DNA of 64,000 bases from Streptomyces sp. NBC_00704 (GCF_036226605.1 NZ_CP109000.1:2600501-2664500); one strand, 5' to 3'. Positions 26,431-37,135 are shown, counted from the stretch's first letter. The notes: generated by a model from the sequence alone, not told the origin. Program-made: numbers and translations.

Positions 26431-26784
26431 TCAGCCCGCCGAGAGGGTGTGGCGGACCGTGCCGTCCGGTGCGGCGAGCAGGACCGGGGTTCCCGGGCCG
26501 CCGAGATCGCGCACGGCGGCGAGATCGTCCTCGGCCGCCTCCTCCGACGACGTCACCACCGCCGCCGCCTCCAGCGACCCCGCGCCGGACGCCACCGCCA
26601 TCGCCACCGCCGTCCGCAGCGCGCTCAGCCGCAGGGACGGCAGCTCCACCGTCGCGGCGACATAGGTGCGTCCCGTGTCGTCCCGCACGGCGGCGCCCTC
26701 TGGCACGCCGTTGCGGGCCCGCGCGGAACGGGCCAGGGTGACGATCTTGCGGTCCTCGGGGTCGAGCGCGTTGCTGTCGGTCAT
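26431..26784 (-). CDS. Cytidine-deaminase-like protein lacking catalytic residues
   Basis: Protein of 117 residues whose length and order of elements match cytidine deaminase (GAAVRDDTGRTYVAATVELP, LRLSALRTAVAMAVASG, VLLAAPDGTVRHTL). The zinc and proton-shuttle motif, normally C/H-A-E, is S-A-L here, and the PCxxC motif is absent (PVLLAA), so deaminase activity is not expected. It lies between era and the CNNM/CBS gene block, where other actinobacteria also carry a small deaminase-like gene, so a conserved non-enzymatic role is plausible. Follows the MmcQ-like gene by 73 bases on the same strand. Confidence 0.75.
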   Translation of the reverse strand: MTDSNALDPEDRKIVTLARSARARNGVPEGAAVRDDTGRTYVAATVELPSLRLSALRTAVAMAVASGAGSLEAAAVVTSSEEAAEDDLAAVRDLGGPGTPVLLAAPDGTVRHTLSAG

Positions 26785-26857
26785 GCCCCGAGCATACGAA
26801 GGGGCGGGCCGCCCGACCGGACGCGGGGTGGGCGGGCCCCCGCCGGACGGCGTCGCG

Positions 26858-27217
26858 TCACGACCGGTCCAGGCGCAGCCGCTCGGCCCGCGGCAGACCC
26901 GCCACCACCAGGTCGTAGGAGTCCTCGATCAGCTCCCTGACCAGCCGGTCCGGGAGGCCGCCGTCGACCGTGACGGTGTTCCAGTGGCGTTTGTTCATGT
27001 GGTAGCCGGGGCCGATCAGGTCCGGATGGTCCGCGCGCAGCCGCACCGCGTCCTCGGGATCGCACTTGAGGTTGACCTTCAGCGGCCGCTCGCCCGCCCA
27101 GCTCAGCGCGAACATCCTGCCCAGGACCTTGAAGACCGGGATCTCCGGGCGGAAGGGGAACTCCTCGGTCACCGCGTTGAAGGACAGACAGAAGGACCGC
27201 AGCTCCTGGGGCGTCAC
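26858..27217 (-). CDS. MmcQ/YjbR-like protein
   Basis: Protein of 119 residues of the MmcQ/YjbR family, a small CyaY-like fold sometimes annotated as DNA-binding. Diagnostic stretches are VFKVLGRMFALSW, LKCDPEDAVRLR and GPGYHMNKRHWNTVTVDG, followed by LVRELIEDSYDLVV. The GTG start at 27217 overlaps the stop of the CNNM/CBS gene (GTGA), so it is translated from the same message. Its biochemical role is not established. Confidence 0.85.
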   Translation of the reverse strand: MTPQELRSFCLSFNAVTEEFPFRPEIPVFKVLGRMFALSWAGERPLKVNLKCDPEDAVRLRADHPDLIGPGYHMNKRHWNTVTVDGGLPDRLVRELIEDSYDLVVAGLPRAERLRLDRS

Positions 27218-28521
27218 TCGGGACTCGTCTCCTCCTGCGGCGGATCCACCGGATCGACCGGCTCCACCAGCACCGTCACGATCTTGTTGCGGCGGCCGGC
27301 CGCGGCCTCCGCCGTCAGCCGCAGCTTGCGCCCGTCGGGCAGCTCCACCTCGGAGGACGCCCCGGCGATCGGCACCCGGCCCAGGGCCTTGGCCAGCAGT
27401 CCGCCGACGGTCTCCACGTCCTCGTCGTCGTACTCCTCCAGGCCGTACAGCTCGCCCAGGTCGGTGATGTCGAGACGGGCGGTGACCCGGTAGCGGTCGC
27501 CGCCCAGCTCCTCCACCGGCGGCAGCTCGCGGTCGTACTCGTCGGTGATCTCGCCGACGATCTCCTCCAGGATGTCCTCGATGGTGACGATGCCGGCCGT
27601 GCCGCCGTACTCGTCGATGACGACGGCGACGTGGTTGCGGTCCTGCTGCATCTCCCGCAGCAGGTCGCCGGCGTTCTTGGTGTCCGGCACGAACGCGGCG
27701 GGCCGCATCGCCGTCGACACCAGCTCGCCCTCGGCGTCGCGGCTGATGTGCGTCTTGCGGACCAGGTCCTTCAGATACACGATGCCGACGACGTCGTCCT
27801 CGTTCTCGCCGGTCACCGGTATCCGGGAGAACCCGGAGCGCAGGGCGAGGGTCAGGGCCTGGCGGATGGTCTTGAACCGCTCGATGACCACGAGGTCGGT
27901 GCGCGGGACCATGACCTCGCGCACCAGGGTGTCGCCCAGCTCGAAGACGGAGTGCACCATGCGGCGCTCGTCGTCCTCGATCAGCGACTCCTTCTCGGCC
28001 AGGTCGACCAGCGCGCGCAGCTCCGCCTCGGAGGCGAAAGGGCCGCGGCGGAAGCCCTTGCCGGGGGTCAGCGCGTTGCCGATGAGGATCAGCAGCGACG
28101 GGATCGGGCCCATGATCCGGGCCAGCGGGAGCAGCACGTACGCGGCCGCCGTCGCGGTGTTCAGCGGATGCTGGCGGCCGATGGTCCGCGGGGACACGCC
28201 GACGGCGACGTACGAGACGAGGACCATCACGCCGATCGCCGCGAGCAGCGCCGGGGCGGTGCCGTCGATCTGCCGCAGGCAGGCGTAGGTGACCAGTGCC
28301 GCGGCCGCCATCTCGCACGCCACCCGGACCAGCAGCGCCACGTTGAGGTAGCGGGTCGGGTCGGCGGCGATCTGCGCGAGCTTGGCGCTGCCCCGCCGCC
28401 CGGAGCGCACGGCCTCCTCGGCGCGGAAGCTGGAGACGCGCGCGAGGCCCGCCTCCGCGCAGGCGGCGAGCCAGGCGACGACGACCAGGGCGATGGCGCC
28501 GGCGACGAGGGTGGGGCTCAT
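27214..28521 (-). CDS. CNNM/CorC-type membrane protein with CBS pair
   Basis: Protein of 435 residues. The N-terminal DUF21 membrane domain has four hydrophobic segments (residues 1-150), followed by two CBS domains (about 200-325; [14 protein letters not shown], then [26 protein letters not shown]) and a C-terminal CorC/HlyC domain (about 345-420). Such proteins are implicated in Mg2+/Co2+ efflux, with nucleotides bound at the CBS pair. The ATG overlaps the ybeY stop (ATGA). It is part of the conserved phoH-ybeY-CBS-era region. Confidence 0.92.
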   Translation of the reverse strand: MSPTLVAGAIALVVVAWLAACAEAGLARVSSFRAEEAVRSGRRGSAKLAQIAADPTRYLNVALLVRVACEMAAAALVTYACLRQIDGTAPALLAAIGVMVLVSYVAVGVSPRTIGRQHPLNTATAAAYVLLPLARIMGPIPSLLILIGNALTPGKGFRRGPFASEAELRALVDLAEKESLIEDDERRMVHSVFELGDTLVREVMVPRTDLVVIERFKTIRQALTLALRSGFSRIPVTGENEDDVVGIVYLKDLVRKTHISRDAEGELVSTAMRPAAFVPDTKNAGDLLREMQQDRNHVAVVIDEYGGTAGIVTIEDILEEIVGEITDEYDRELPPVEELGGDRYRVTARLDITDLGELYGLEEYDDEDVETVGGLLAKALGRVPIAGASSEVELPDGRKLRLTAEAAAGRRNKIVTVLVEPVDPVDPPQEETSPE

Positions 28522-29015
28522 GAGACGGTCGGGGCCGGGGAGGGACCGGTCATACCCTTCTCCGCACGCCAGCCGTCCACGATGGCGGCCTGAAGGCCGA
28601 ACATCTCGGCCTTCTCGTCGGGCTCCTCGTGGTCGTAGCCGAGGAGGTGCAGCACTCCGTGGACGGTGAGCAGTTGCAGCTCCTCGTCCATGGAGTGCTC
28701 CGTGGGCGCCTCCTTGCCCTGCCGCTCGGCGACCTCGGGACACAGCACGATGTCGCCGAGGAGGCCCTGCGGGGGCTCGTCGTCGTCCTTGGACGGCGGC
28801 CGCAGCTCGTCCATCGGGAAGGACATGACGTCCGTCGGGCCGGGCAGGTCCATCCACTGGATGTGCAGCTGCTCCATGGCGTCGGCGTCCACGACGATCA
28901 CCGACAGCTCGGAGAGCGGGTGGATGCGCATCCGCGCGAGGGCGTAGCGGGCGATGTCGAGGATCGCCTGCTCGTCGACCTCGGTTCCGGACTCGTTGTT
29001 GACGTCGATCGACAT
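28518..29015 (-). CDS. ybeY: Endoribonuclease YbeY
   Basis: Single-strand RNase needed for 16S rRNA 3' maturation and 70S quality control. The 165-residue protein has the zinc motif [11 protein letters not shown] with His119, His123 and His129, plus the conserved MSFPMDE region upstream. It starts 13 bases after the phoH stop and overlaps the CNNM/CBS gene, so it is part of one operon. Length is normal for the family. Confidence 0.96.
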   Translation of the reverse strand: MSIDVNNESGTEVDEQAILDIARYALARMRIHPLSELSVIVVDADAMEQLHIQWMDLPGPTDVMSFPMDELRPPSKDDDEPPQGLLGDIVLCPEVAERQGKEAPTEHSMDEELQLLTVHGVLHLLGYDHEEPDEKAEMFGLQAAIVDGWRAEKGMTGPSPAPTVS

Positions 29016-29028
29016 GGTGCTGACTTGT

Positions 29029-30087
<1,059 letters not shown>

Positions 30088-30223
30088 AGACCGGCCCGAA
30101 GGCCTCTGCGTCCTCCCGGATGCGTCTCGCTCGCCACGAGGGCGGCCTGGCGAGTTCAAGGGTACGCCAGGGGGCTGACAACGCCGTAGTGGTTTTGTCA
30201 TGCCCGGTCGACCGTCGCGGCGG

Positions 30224-31381
30224 TCATGCCGAGCGGCCGAAACCGATCGTGGGAACGGCCCGGCGCAGCGGCCAGGGGGCGGTGTCCCGCGTCTTCGGGA
30301 GGAGTTCAGGCAGCAGGCGGTCCAGGAAGGCGTACCGTCGCAGCGCCTCGGGGTCCTGGCCCCGCACCGACTGGACCTTGCTCCACCAGGCGGCGATCTC
30401 GGACCAGCCGGGGGCGGAGAGGGAGCCGCCGAACTCCTGGACGGAGAGGGCGGCGGTGAGGCCGGCGAAGGCGAGGCGGTCGGCGAGCGGCCAGTCGGCC
30501 AGGGTGCCGGTGACGAAGCCGGCCACGAAGACGTCACCGGCGCCGGTGGGGTCGAGGGCCTCGACGGCGATGGCCGGGACCTCGGCGGACTCGCCGGTGC
30601 GCCGGTCGACGGCGTACGCGCCGTCCGCGCCGAGCGTGACGACGGCGAGCGGCACATGGGCGGTGAGGGCGTGGGCGGCGGCGCGGGGGCAGGTGGCGCC
30701 GGTGTAGCGCATGGCCTCCTCCGCGTTCGGCAGGAAGGCCTCGCAGTGCGCGAGGTCGGTGAGGCCGGCCAGGTCCCAGGCGCCGGTGTCGTCCCAGCCG
30801 ACGTCGGCGAAGACGCGGGTGCCGCGGCTCGCCGCCTGGGCGATCCAGGGGGCGCTGCGGCCGGGGGTGAGGGAGGCGACGGCGGCGCGGGCGTGCGGGG
30901 GGAACTCGGGCGCGGGTTCCTCGGGGGGCGGTTCGTGGCCGTGCGAGACCATGGTGCGCTCGCCCTCGTAGGCCATGGAGACGGTGACGGAGGAGTGCCA
31001 GCCGGGGACCGTGCGCGAGGTGCTGAGGTCGATGCCCTCGCCGTGTTCGAGGGCGTCCCAGCAGTACTCGCCGTAGTGGTCGTCGCCGAAGGCGGCGGCG
31101 AGGGAGGTGCGCAGGCCGAGGCGGGCGAGGGCGGTGGCCATGTTGGCGACGCCGCCGGGACTCGATCCCATGCCGCGCGCCCAGGACTCGGTGCCGCGCA
31201 CGGGGGCGGAGTCGAGGCCGGTGAAGACGATGTCGAGGAAGACGTCACCGGTGAGGTAGACGTCCCAGGGCGGATCGTCGGGGGCGCGTCGGGCGGCCAG
31301 CGGGTCGACCCGGGCGGCCGGGCGGTGCTGGCCGGTGCGGTGGTGGTGTCCCTCTCCGGCGGACGCGTATGACGCGGTCAC
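30224..31381 (-). CDS. PfkB-family carbohydrate kinase
   Basis: Ribokinase-fold sugar kinase of 385 residues. The N-terminal substrate signature is GSSPGGVANMATALARLG and the C-terminal ATP/catalytic signature is DPTGAGDVFVAGF, where the Asp is the base. An N-terminal extension of about 35 residues is basic and His-rich. GTG 31381 has GGGAG about 7 bases upstream. It lies 154 bases downstream of the glucarate dehydratase gene on the same strand, so it might phosphorylate a sugar acid product of that pathway, but the gap and a GC-rich hairpin region argue for separate control. Confidence 0.87.
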   Translation of the reverse strand: MTASYASAGEGHHHRTGQHRPAARVDPLAARRAPDDPPWDVYLTGDVFLDIVFTGLDSAPVRGTESWARGMGSSPGGVANMATALARLGLRTSLAAAFGDDHYGEYCWDALEHGEGIDLSTSRTVPGWHSSVTVSMAYEGERTMVSHGHEPPPEEPAPEFPPHARAAVASLTPGRSAPWIAQAASRGTRVFADVGWDDTGAWDLAGLTDLAHCEAFLPNAEEAMRYTGATCPRAAAHALTAHVPLAVVTLGADGAYAVDRRTGESAEVPAIAVEALDPTGAGDVFVAGFVTGTLADWPLADRLAFAGLTAALSVQEFGGSLSAPGWSEIAAWWSKVQSVRGQDPEALRRYAFLDRLLPELLPKTRDTAPWPLRRAVPTIGFGRSA

Positions 31382-31535
31382 GGTGCGCTCCCTGACGTGG
31401 TGCCGATCCGGCCAGTGTGCACCACGGGGCCGACAGCGGGCGGTGCGTCACGCCGGGGGCGCGGCCCGGGCTCGGGGCCCGGCGCCCGCGGCGGTCGGCG
31501 TCAGGGTGCGGGAGGGCGTGCGGGGTGGTGGGGGG

Positions 31536-32831
31536 TCACCAGCGGGGGACGGCGGGGGTGACCCATCCGGGTTCGGCGACGCGCATGGCGGCGGCGTCGT
31601 CGCGTTCGCGCAGCGCGCCGTCGTCGTCCAGCCAGCGGCGGTGGAGGAGGTCGAGCCGGTCGCGGTCGAGTTCGACGCCGAGGCCGGGCGCGTCGGAGAC
31701 GGCGACCCTGCCGTCGTCGAAGACGAGCCGTTCGGTGAGGACGTCCTCGGACTGCCAGGGGTAGTGGGAGTCGCAGGCGTGGCGGAGGTCGGGGACGGTG
31801 GCGGCGACGTGGGTCATCGCGGCCAGTGAGATCCCGAGGTGGGTGTTGGAGTGCATGGAGACGGCCACGCCGAACGTGCGGCAGACGGCGGCGAGTTCGC
31901 GGGTGTTGCGCAGTCCGCCCCAGTAGTGGTGGTCGGAGAGGACGACCTGGACGGCGTCGCGGGCGAAGGCCTCCTTGATCTCGGCGAACGTGGTGACGCA
32001 CATGTTGGTGGCGAGCGGCACGTCGGTGCGGGCGGCGACCTCGGCCATGGCCGGGGTGCCGAGTGCGGGGTCCTCCAGGTATTCGAGGAGGTGGCCGATG
32101 TCGCGGGCGACGCGCAGCGAGGTGTCCACGGACCAGGCGCCGTTGGGGTCGAGGCGCAGGGGGTGGCCGGGGAAGGCGTCGGCGAGGGCGCGGACGGCGG
32201 CGATCTCCTCGTCGGGCGGGAAGACGCCGCCCTTGAGCTTGAAGGAGGTGAAGCCGTGGCGCTCCTTGAAGCGGCGGGCCTGCTCGACCACGGAGGCCGG
32301 GTCGAGGGCGGCGCCCCAGTCGTCCTTCTCGGCGGGGACGCCGTCGGGGTGGGCGGCCCATTTGTAGAAGAGGTAGGCGCTGTACTCGACGGCGTCGCGC
32401 ACCTTGCCGCCGAGCAGGGCGTGCACGGGCAGGCCGAGTGCCTTGCCGAGGGCGTCGAGGCAGGCGACCTCGAAGGCGGAGACGACGGACAGGCGCAGTT
32501 TGTCGGCGGTCTGCACGCCGCGCAGTCCGCCGACGTCGACCTGGGAGGAGATCCGGGATCCGTCGACGCCGACGTCGTCGGCGATCGCGAACAGGCCGTT
32601 CACATCGCTGACCTGGCGTCCTGTCAGGCGTTGGGCGAAGGGGCGGGCGAGTTCGAGGTACTTGGTGTCGCCGTAGGTCTCGCCGACGCCGGTGATCCCG
32701 GCCGCGGTGACGACCTCGACGATCAGGCGGGGGGTGTAGGGCTGGTGGACGCCCTGGGTGTTGAGCAGGGGCGGGTCGGCGACCAGGATCGGGGTGAGGC
32801 GGACGTCGGTGATCGTGAGGTCGGGGCTCAC
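31536..32831 (-). CDS. gudD: Glucarate dehydratase-family enzyme
   Basis: Enolase-superfamily sugar-acid dehydratase of 431 residues. The capping-domain start is ITDVRLTPILVADPPLLNT. The barrel has FKLKGG (catalytic Lys), RLDPNGAW (metal Asp) and the His-containing SMHSNTHLGISLAAMTH expected for glucarate dehydratases. It would convert D-glucarate to 5-dehydro-4-deoxyglucarate, the substrate of the enzyme encoded by the overlapping upstream gene. GTG 32831 overlaps that stop codon by four bases. Confidence 0.88.
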   Translation of the reverse strand: MSPDLTITDVRLTPILVADPPLLNTQGVHQPYTPRLIVEVVTAAGITGVGETYGDTKYLELARPFAQRLTGRQVSDVNGLFAIADDVGVDGSRISSQVDVGGLRGVQTADKLRLSVVSAFEVACLDALGKALGLPVHALLGGKVRDAVEYSAYLFYKWAAHPDGVPAEKDDWGAALDPASVVEQARRFKERHGFTSFKLKGGVFPPDEEIAAVRALADAFPGHPLRLDPNGAWSVDTSLRVARDIGHLLEYLEDPALGTPAMAEVAARTDVPLATNMCVTTFAEIKEAFARDAVQVVLSDHHYWGGLRNTRELAAVCRTFGVAVSMHSNTHLGISLAAMTHVAATVPDLRHACDSHYPWQSEDVLTERLVFDDGRVAVSDAPGLGVELDRDRLDLLHRRWLDDDGALRERDDAAAMRVAEPGWVTPAVPRW

Positions 32832-33808
32832 AGGGTGGCTCCCACGAGGTCGAGGCCGGTTTCCAGGAGGGCTCCGAGGTCGGCCAGGTCGGCGGGCGAG
32901 GGCTCGGTGAGCGGGGCGCGGACGGGGCCGACGGGTCGGCCGCGCAGCCGGGCCGCCGCCTTGACCAGGGACACGGCGTAGCCGGGCACGCGGTCGCGGA
33001 GTTCGACGAGGGGGACGTAGAAGTCGCGCAGCAGCCGTTCCACCGGCTTGCCGTGGGCGCCGTCGCCGTCGCGCAGGGCGGTGAAGAAGGCGTCGGCGAT
33101 CTCGGGGGCGAAGGCGTGGACGGCGGAGGAGTAGGCGGGGACGCCGACGGCGGCGTAGGCGCGGGCCTGGACCTCGGCGGTGGCGGCGCCGTTGAAGAAG
33201 AGGAAGCCGTCCGGGGCGGCGAGGGTGAGGCGCTGGAGCCGGTCGAGGTCGCTGTGGCCGTCCTTGAGGCCGATGACGTTCGGGATGCGGGCGATGCGTC
33301 TCAGGGACGCGGCGGTGTAGGCGACCTGGCCGCGCTGGTAGGCGATGAGGGGCAGCCGGGTGCGGGCGGCGAGCTGCTCCAGCTGGGCGACGAGGCCGTC
33401 CTGCGGGGCGGCGACGAGGTAGTGCGGCAGGACGAGGAGGGCGTCGGCGCCGGCCTCTTCGGCGATGCGGGCGAAGCGGGCGGCCTGGGCCCAGCCGTAG
33501 CCGACGCCGGCGACGACGGGGAGGCGGCCGCCGGCCTCCTCGACGGCGACCGTGACGACCTGCCGGTACTCGTCCTCGTCGAGGGAGAAGAACTCTCCGG
33601 TGCCGCAGGCGGGGAAGAGGGCGCCGGGGGCGGTGGCGATCTGGGCCGCGACATGGGCGCGGAAGCCGTCGGGGTCGAGGGAGCCGTCGTCGTGGAAGCT
33701 GGTGAGCGGGAAGGACAGGACCCCGCGGGCCATGCCGTCCCGCAGGCGCCGGACCGTGTCGCGGACCGGCTCGTCGGTCGCGTCTCTTTCGAGGGTCACC
33801 CTCGCCAT
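32828..33808 (-). CDS. kdgD: 5-dehydro-4-deoxyglucarate dehydratase
   Basis: DHDPS-family aldolase/dehydratase of 326 residues that makes 2-oxoglutarate semialdehyde from 5-dehydro-4-deoxyglucarate. FPACGTGEFFSLDEDEY replaces the usual DHDPS GTTGE motif and is typical of KdgD. The Schiff-base Lys is in VIGLKDGHSDL and the catalytic Tyr in LIAYQRG. It is the first gene of the glucarate pair, with a palindromic operator candidate 19 bases upstream of its ATG. No semialdehyde dehydrogenase gene is adjacent. Confidence 0.92.
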   Translation of the reverse strand: MARVTLERDATDEPVRDTVRRLRDGMARGVLSFPLTSFHDDGSLDPDGFRAHVAAQIATAPGALFPACGTGEFFSLDEDEYRQVVTVAVEEAGGRLPVVAGVGYGWAQAARFARIAEEAGADALLVLPHYLVAAPQDGLVAQLEQLAARTRLPLIAYQRGQVAYTAASLRRIARIPNVIGLKDGHSDLDRLQRLTLAAPDGFLFFNGAATAEVQARAYAAVGVPAYSSAVHAFAPEIADAFFTALRDGDGAHGKPVERLLRDFYVPLVELRDRVPGYAVSLVKAAARLRGRPVGPVRAPLTEPSPADLADLGALLETGLDLVGATL

Positions 33809-33826
33809 CTCCCTATGTAGACGTCA

Positions 33827-33838
33827 TCCATGTATGGA
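33827..33838. promoter_or_regulatory. 12-bp palindrome in the kdgD/IclR divergent promoter region
   Basis: TCCAT-GT-ATGGA lies between the divergent kdgD and iclR-type genes, 19 bases from the kdgD start. It is a likely binding site for the IclR-type regulator encoded next door. Confidence 0.5.
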
Positions 33839-33902
33839 AATGGAGGTTAGATACACGAACGTCGCTCGTCAATGCGGCCGCTCCCGCGCTTACCATCGAC
33901 GC

Positions 33903-34685
33903 ATGTCGGAGACAGGGGGCGTGCGCGAGGTGAAGTCCGCGGCGCGCACGGTCGAGCTGCTGGAACTGCTCGCGGCGCGCGCGGACCGGCCCGCGCGGCT
34001 CCAGGAGCTGGCCGACGAGCTGGGGGTGCCGCGCAGCTCGATGTACGCGCTCCTCCAGACCCTGGTCGGCCGGGGCTGGGTGCGCACGGACGTCACCGGC
34101 TCGCTCTACGGCATCGGCATCCACGCCCTGCTGACCGGCACCGGCTACCTCGACTCCGATCCGCGCGTGCGCCTGGTGCGGCCCTTCCTCGACGAGGCGT
34201 CCGAGTCGCTGGGCGAGACGATCCACCTCGGGCGGCTCGACGGCCGGGGGGTGGCCTATCTGGCGACGCGCGAGTCGCACGAATACCGGCGCACGCTCAG
34301 CCGGGTCGGACGGCGGCTGCCCGCGCACGCCGGCGCGCTCGGCAAGGCGCTGCTGGCGGAGCGGCCGGACGGCGAGCTGCCCGAGGGGCCCTACGAGGCG
34401 CTCACCCCGCACACCCGCACCAGCCGGGAGGCGCTGCTGGCCGACCTCGCCGAGGTGCGGGCGCGCGGCCACTCCGTGGACCGCGAGGAGGGCGTCCCCG
34501 GCATCGTGGGTTTCGGCTTCGCCCTGCGCTACGACGTCCCCGCCCAGGACGCGATCAGCTGCTCGGTGCCGGTGTCCCGGCTGACGCCCGGACACGAGGA
34601 GCGGATCGTCGCGGTGATGCGGGAGATCAGGGCCGCGATCGAGTCGACGGCGCCCGACTCCGCCGGCGGCGCGGACTGGCGATAG
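33903..34685 (+). CDS. IclR-family transcriptional regulator
   Basis: Regulator of 260 residues. A winged helix-turn-helix spans residues 10-75 (LQELADELGVPRSSMYALLQTLVGRGW). The C-terminal GAF-like effector domain contains GRRLPAHAGALGKALLAE and the ending AISCSVPVSRLTPG. It is divergent from the glucarate dehydratase pair and probably responds to glucarate or a breakdown product. A likely -10 (TACCAT, 33891-33896) lies 12 bases before the ATG, so the transcript may be leaderless. Confidence 0.93.
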   Translation: MSETGGVREVKSAARTVELLELLAARADRPARLQELADELGVPRSSMYALLQTLVGRGWVRTDVTGSLYGIGIHALLTGTGYLDSDPRVRLVRPFLDEASESLGETIHLGRLDGRGVAYLATRESHEYRRTLSRVGRRLPAHAGALGKALLAERPDGELPEGPYEALTPHTRTSREALLADLAEVRARGHSVDREEGVPGIVGFGFALRYDVPAQDAISCSVPVSRLTPGHEERIVAVMREIRAAIESTAPDSAGGADWR

Positions 34686-34796
34686 CCGGGTCCCGGCCGA
34701 CGGCCGCCGCGCCCGGTCCCGGCTTCGGCGCGGGCGCGGGCTCCGGCGCGGCTCCGGGAGCCGGGCTCCGGGGCCGTTGCAGGGCGTTCGGTCGGG

Positions 34797-35786
34797 TCAG
34801 AAGGTGTAGGCGTCGACCTCGGCGAGACACCGGGCCCGGCGCTCCTCGTCGTCCTCCAGGAAGGAGGCGACGAAGGAGTTGCGGGCCAGTTCGCGCAGCC
34901 GCTCCTCGCTCAGGCCGAGGCTCGCGCGGACGGCGTCGAAGTTGTCGCCCGCGTAGCCGCCGAAGTAGGCGGGGTCGTCGGAGTTGACGGTGCAGACGAG
35001 CCCCGCGTCGAGCATGGCCGGCAGCGGGTGTTCGGCGAGGACGTCGACGGTGCGCAGCCGGACGTTGGACAGCGGGCACAGGGTCAGCGGGATCCGCTCC
35101 CGCACCAGCCGCTCCACCAGCGCCGGGTCCTCCATGCAGCGCAGGCCGTGGTCGACGCGCTCGACGCCGAGGACGTCCAGCGCCTCGGTGATGTAGCGCG
35201 GCGGCCCCTCCTCGCCGGCGTGCGCCACCCGCCGCAGCCCGAGCGCGGCCGCCGCCGCGTACACCTCGCGGAACTTCGCCGGCGGATGCCCGACCTCGGC
35301 GGAGTCCAGCCCGACGCCGGTGATCCGGTCGAGGTAGGGCTTCGCCGCGTCCAGCGTCTCCAGCGCCGACTCGGCGGTCTCGTCGCGCAGGAAGCACAGG
35401 ATCAGCCGGGTGGAGACGCCGTGGACGTCCTCGCTGCGGCCCAGCGCCCGCCACAGCCCCTCCACGACCGTGCCCATGCCGACGCCCCGCGCGAGGTGGG
35501 CCTGCGGGTCGAAGAAGATCTCGGCGTGCCGCACGCCCTGGGCGGCCGCCCGGGCCAGGTAGGCGTTCGCGAGGTCCTCGAAGTCCCGCTCGGTGCGCAG
35601 CACCGCCATCAGCTCGTAGTACAGGTTCAGGAAGGACTGCAGGTCCTCGAACCGGTACGCCTCCCGGAGCGCCTCGGTGTCGGCGTACGGCAGCGCGACC
35701 CCGTTGCGGGCGGCCAGCTCGAAGGCCAGCTCGGGCTCCAGGGTGCCTTCGATGTGCAGGTGCAGTTCAGCTTTGGGGATGGGCAT
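34797..35786 (-). CDS. Adenosine/adenine deaminase
   Basis: Zinc amidohydrolase of 329 residues. It starts AELHLHIEGTLEPEL (zinc His-x-His), has HAGE with the catalytic Glu, GVERVDHGLRC with the proton-relay His, and CPLSNVRL plus NSDDPAYFGG with the Asp ligands. The short fungal-like architecture is shared by adenosine and adenine deaminases, so the exact base or nucleoside preference is open. It follows RNase Z by 20 bases in the HIT-rnz operon. Confidence 0.92.
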   Translation of the reverse strand: MPIPKAELHLHIEGTLEPELAFELAARNGVALPYADTEALREAYRFEDLQSFLNLYYELMAVLRTERDFEDLANAYLARAAAQGVRHAEIFFDPQAHLARGVGMGTVVEGLWRALGRSEDVHGVSTRLILCFLRDETAESALETLDAAKPYLDRITGVGLDSAEVGHPPAKFREVYAAAAALGLRRVAHAGEEGPPRYITEALDVLGVERVDHGLRCMEDPALVERLVRERIPLTLCPLSNVRLRTVDVLAEHPLPAMLDAGLVCTVNSDDPAYFGGYAGDNFDAVRASLGLSEERLRELARNSFVASFLEDDEERRARCLAEVDAYTF

Positions 35787-35806
35787 CAGAGCATCGTACG
35801 GCCGCT

Positions 35807-36712
35807 TCAGCTGCGTTTCGGAACCGGCACTCGTTGGAGGTCGTGCGCCACGGTCAGTTCTCCCTCGAAGCCGGCGGCCCGCGCCTGCCGCTCGAACTCC
35901 GCGGGCTCGGAGTAGCGCTGGCTGAAGTGCGTGAGGACGAGGTGCCGCACTCCCGCGTCCCGTGCCGCCCGGGCCGCCTGACCGGCGGTCAGGTGCCCGT
36001 GGTCGACGGCGAGCCGCTCGTCCTCGTCGAGGAAGGTCGACTCGACGACGAGCAGGTCGGCGCCCTCGGCGAGGGCGTGCACCCCCTCGCAGAGCCGGGT
36101 GTCCATGACGAACGCGAACCGCTGTCCGCGGCGCACCTCGCTGACGTCGTCGAGCGACACCCCGCCGACCGAGCCCTCCCGCTGGATCCGGCCCACGTCC
36201 GGCCCCCGCACGCCGTGCGCGGCCAGCAGCTCGGGCAGCATGCGGCGCCCGTCGGGCTCGACGAGCCGGTAGCCGTAGGACTCGACGGGGTGCGAGAGCA
36301 GGGCGGCCTCCAGGCGGTAGGAGGAGGCGGTCGCCAGGACGCCGTCGCCGTCCACCGGGGCCTCGGTGACGCCGACGGTCTCGCGGTAGGCGGTGGAGTA
36401 GCGCAGCCGCTCGAAGAAGCGCTGCCCGGAGCGCGGGTAGTGCGCGGTGACCGGGTGCGGGACCCGGTCGAGGTTGATCCGCTGGATGACCCCGGCCAGG
36501 CCGAGGGAGTGGTCGCCGTGGAAGTGGGTGACGCAGATCCGGTGGATGTCGTGCGCGGCGACGCCGGCGCGCACCATCTGGCGCTGAGTGCCCTCGCCCG
36601 GGTCGAAGAGGATGCCCTCGCCGTCCCAGCGCAGGAAGTAGCCGTTGTGGTTGCGGTGCCGGGTGGGGACCTGGCTGGCGGTGCCGAGGACGACGAGTTC
36701 GCGTACGGACAC
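35807..36712 (-). CDS. rnz: Ribonuclease Z-type metallo-hydrolase
   Basis: tRNA 3'-processing endonuclease of the beta-lactamase fold, 301 residues. It opens [20 protein letters not shown], has the zinc motif [13 protein letters not shown], and ends with VLTHFSQRY. Internal helices such as [11 protein letters not shown] and the HYPRSG region match RNase Z. GTG 36712 starts 8 bases downstream of the HIT gene stop, so the two are cotranscribed. Confidence 0.93.
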   Translation of the reverse strand: MSVRELVVLGTASQVPTRHRNHNGYFLRWDGEGILFDPGEGTQRQMVRAGVAAHDIHRICVTHFHGDHSLGLAGVIQRINLDRVPHPVTAHYPRSGQRFFERLRYSTAYRETVGVTEAPVDGDGVLATASSYRLEAALLSHPVESYGYRLVEPDGRRMLPELLAAHGVRGPDVGRIQREGSVGGVSLDDVSEVRRGQRFAFVMDTRLCEGVHALAEGADLLVVESTFLDEDERLAVDHGHLTAGQAARAARDAGVRHLVLTHFSQRYSEPAEFERQARAAGFEGELTVAHDLQRVPVPKRS

Positions 36713-36719
36713 GAACGGC

Positions 36720-37073
36720 CTATCCGGGGGGCCAGTGCAGGCCGCGGCCGCCGAGGACGTGCGCGTGGGCGTGCCAGACCGTCTGCCCGGCGCCGGCGCC
36801 GGTGTTGAAGACGGTGCGGTAGCTCTCCAGCTTCTCCTCCCGCGCGACCTCACGGGTCTCGCGCAGCACGTCGGCGGCGAGTTCGGGGGCCTCGGCGGCG
36901 AGGGCCGCGGCGTCCTGGTAGTGCGCCTTCGGGATCACCAGGACGTGGGTGGGCGCCTGCGGGTTGATGTCCCGGAAGGCGACGGTCGTGCCGGTCTCCC
37001 GCACGATCGTCGCGGGGATCGTCCCCGAGACGATCTTGCAGAACAGGCAGTCGTCCTGCGGTTCCCCTGCCAT
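36720..37073 (-). CDS. HIT-family nucleotide hydrolase
   Basis: HINT-type protein of 117 residues that cleaves nucleoside phosphoramidates or related nucleotides. It starts with [16 protein letters not shown], which contains a CxxC pair, and has the His triad in [12 protein letters not shown] near the C-terminus. ATG 37073 has GAGGAGG 6 bases upstream. It is the first gene of the operon HIT, rnz, adenosine deaminase, all with RNA- or nucleotide-related roles. Confidence 0.95.
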   Translation of the reverse strand: MAGEPQDDCLFCKIVSGTIPATIVRETGTTVAFRDINPQAPTHVLVIPKAHYQDAAALAAEAPELAADVLRETREVAREEKLESYRTVFNTGAGAGQTVWHAHAHVLGGRGLHWPPG

Positions 37074-37135
37074 GCGGGTCCTCCTCGGACAGTCGGTCGG
37101 TCGGTACGGGGCATCGTATCCGGGGGCCGCGGCGG

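Noticed and set aside
25692..26741. Long open frames across the repeat array on both strands
   Set aside because: All frames are open because the repeat has no stop codons; the period of 31 is not a multiple of three, so a peptide repeat would cycle through three frames. No plausible start or homologous domain.
31456..31486. GC-rich hairpin between the glucarate dehydratase and PfkB genes as a firm terminator
   Set aside because: Pairing is imperfect and GC-rich sequence forms such structures by chance; not listed as a feature.
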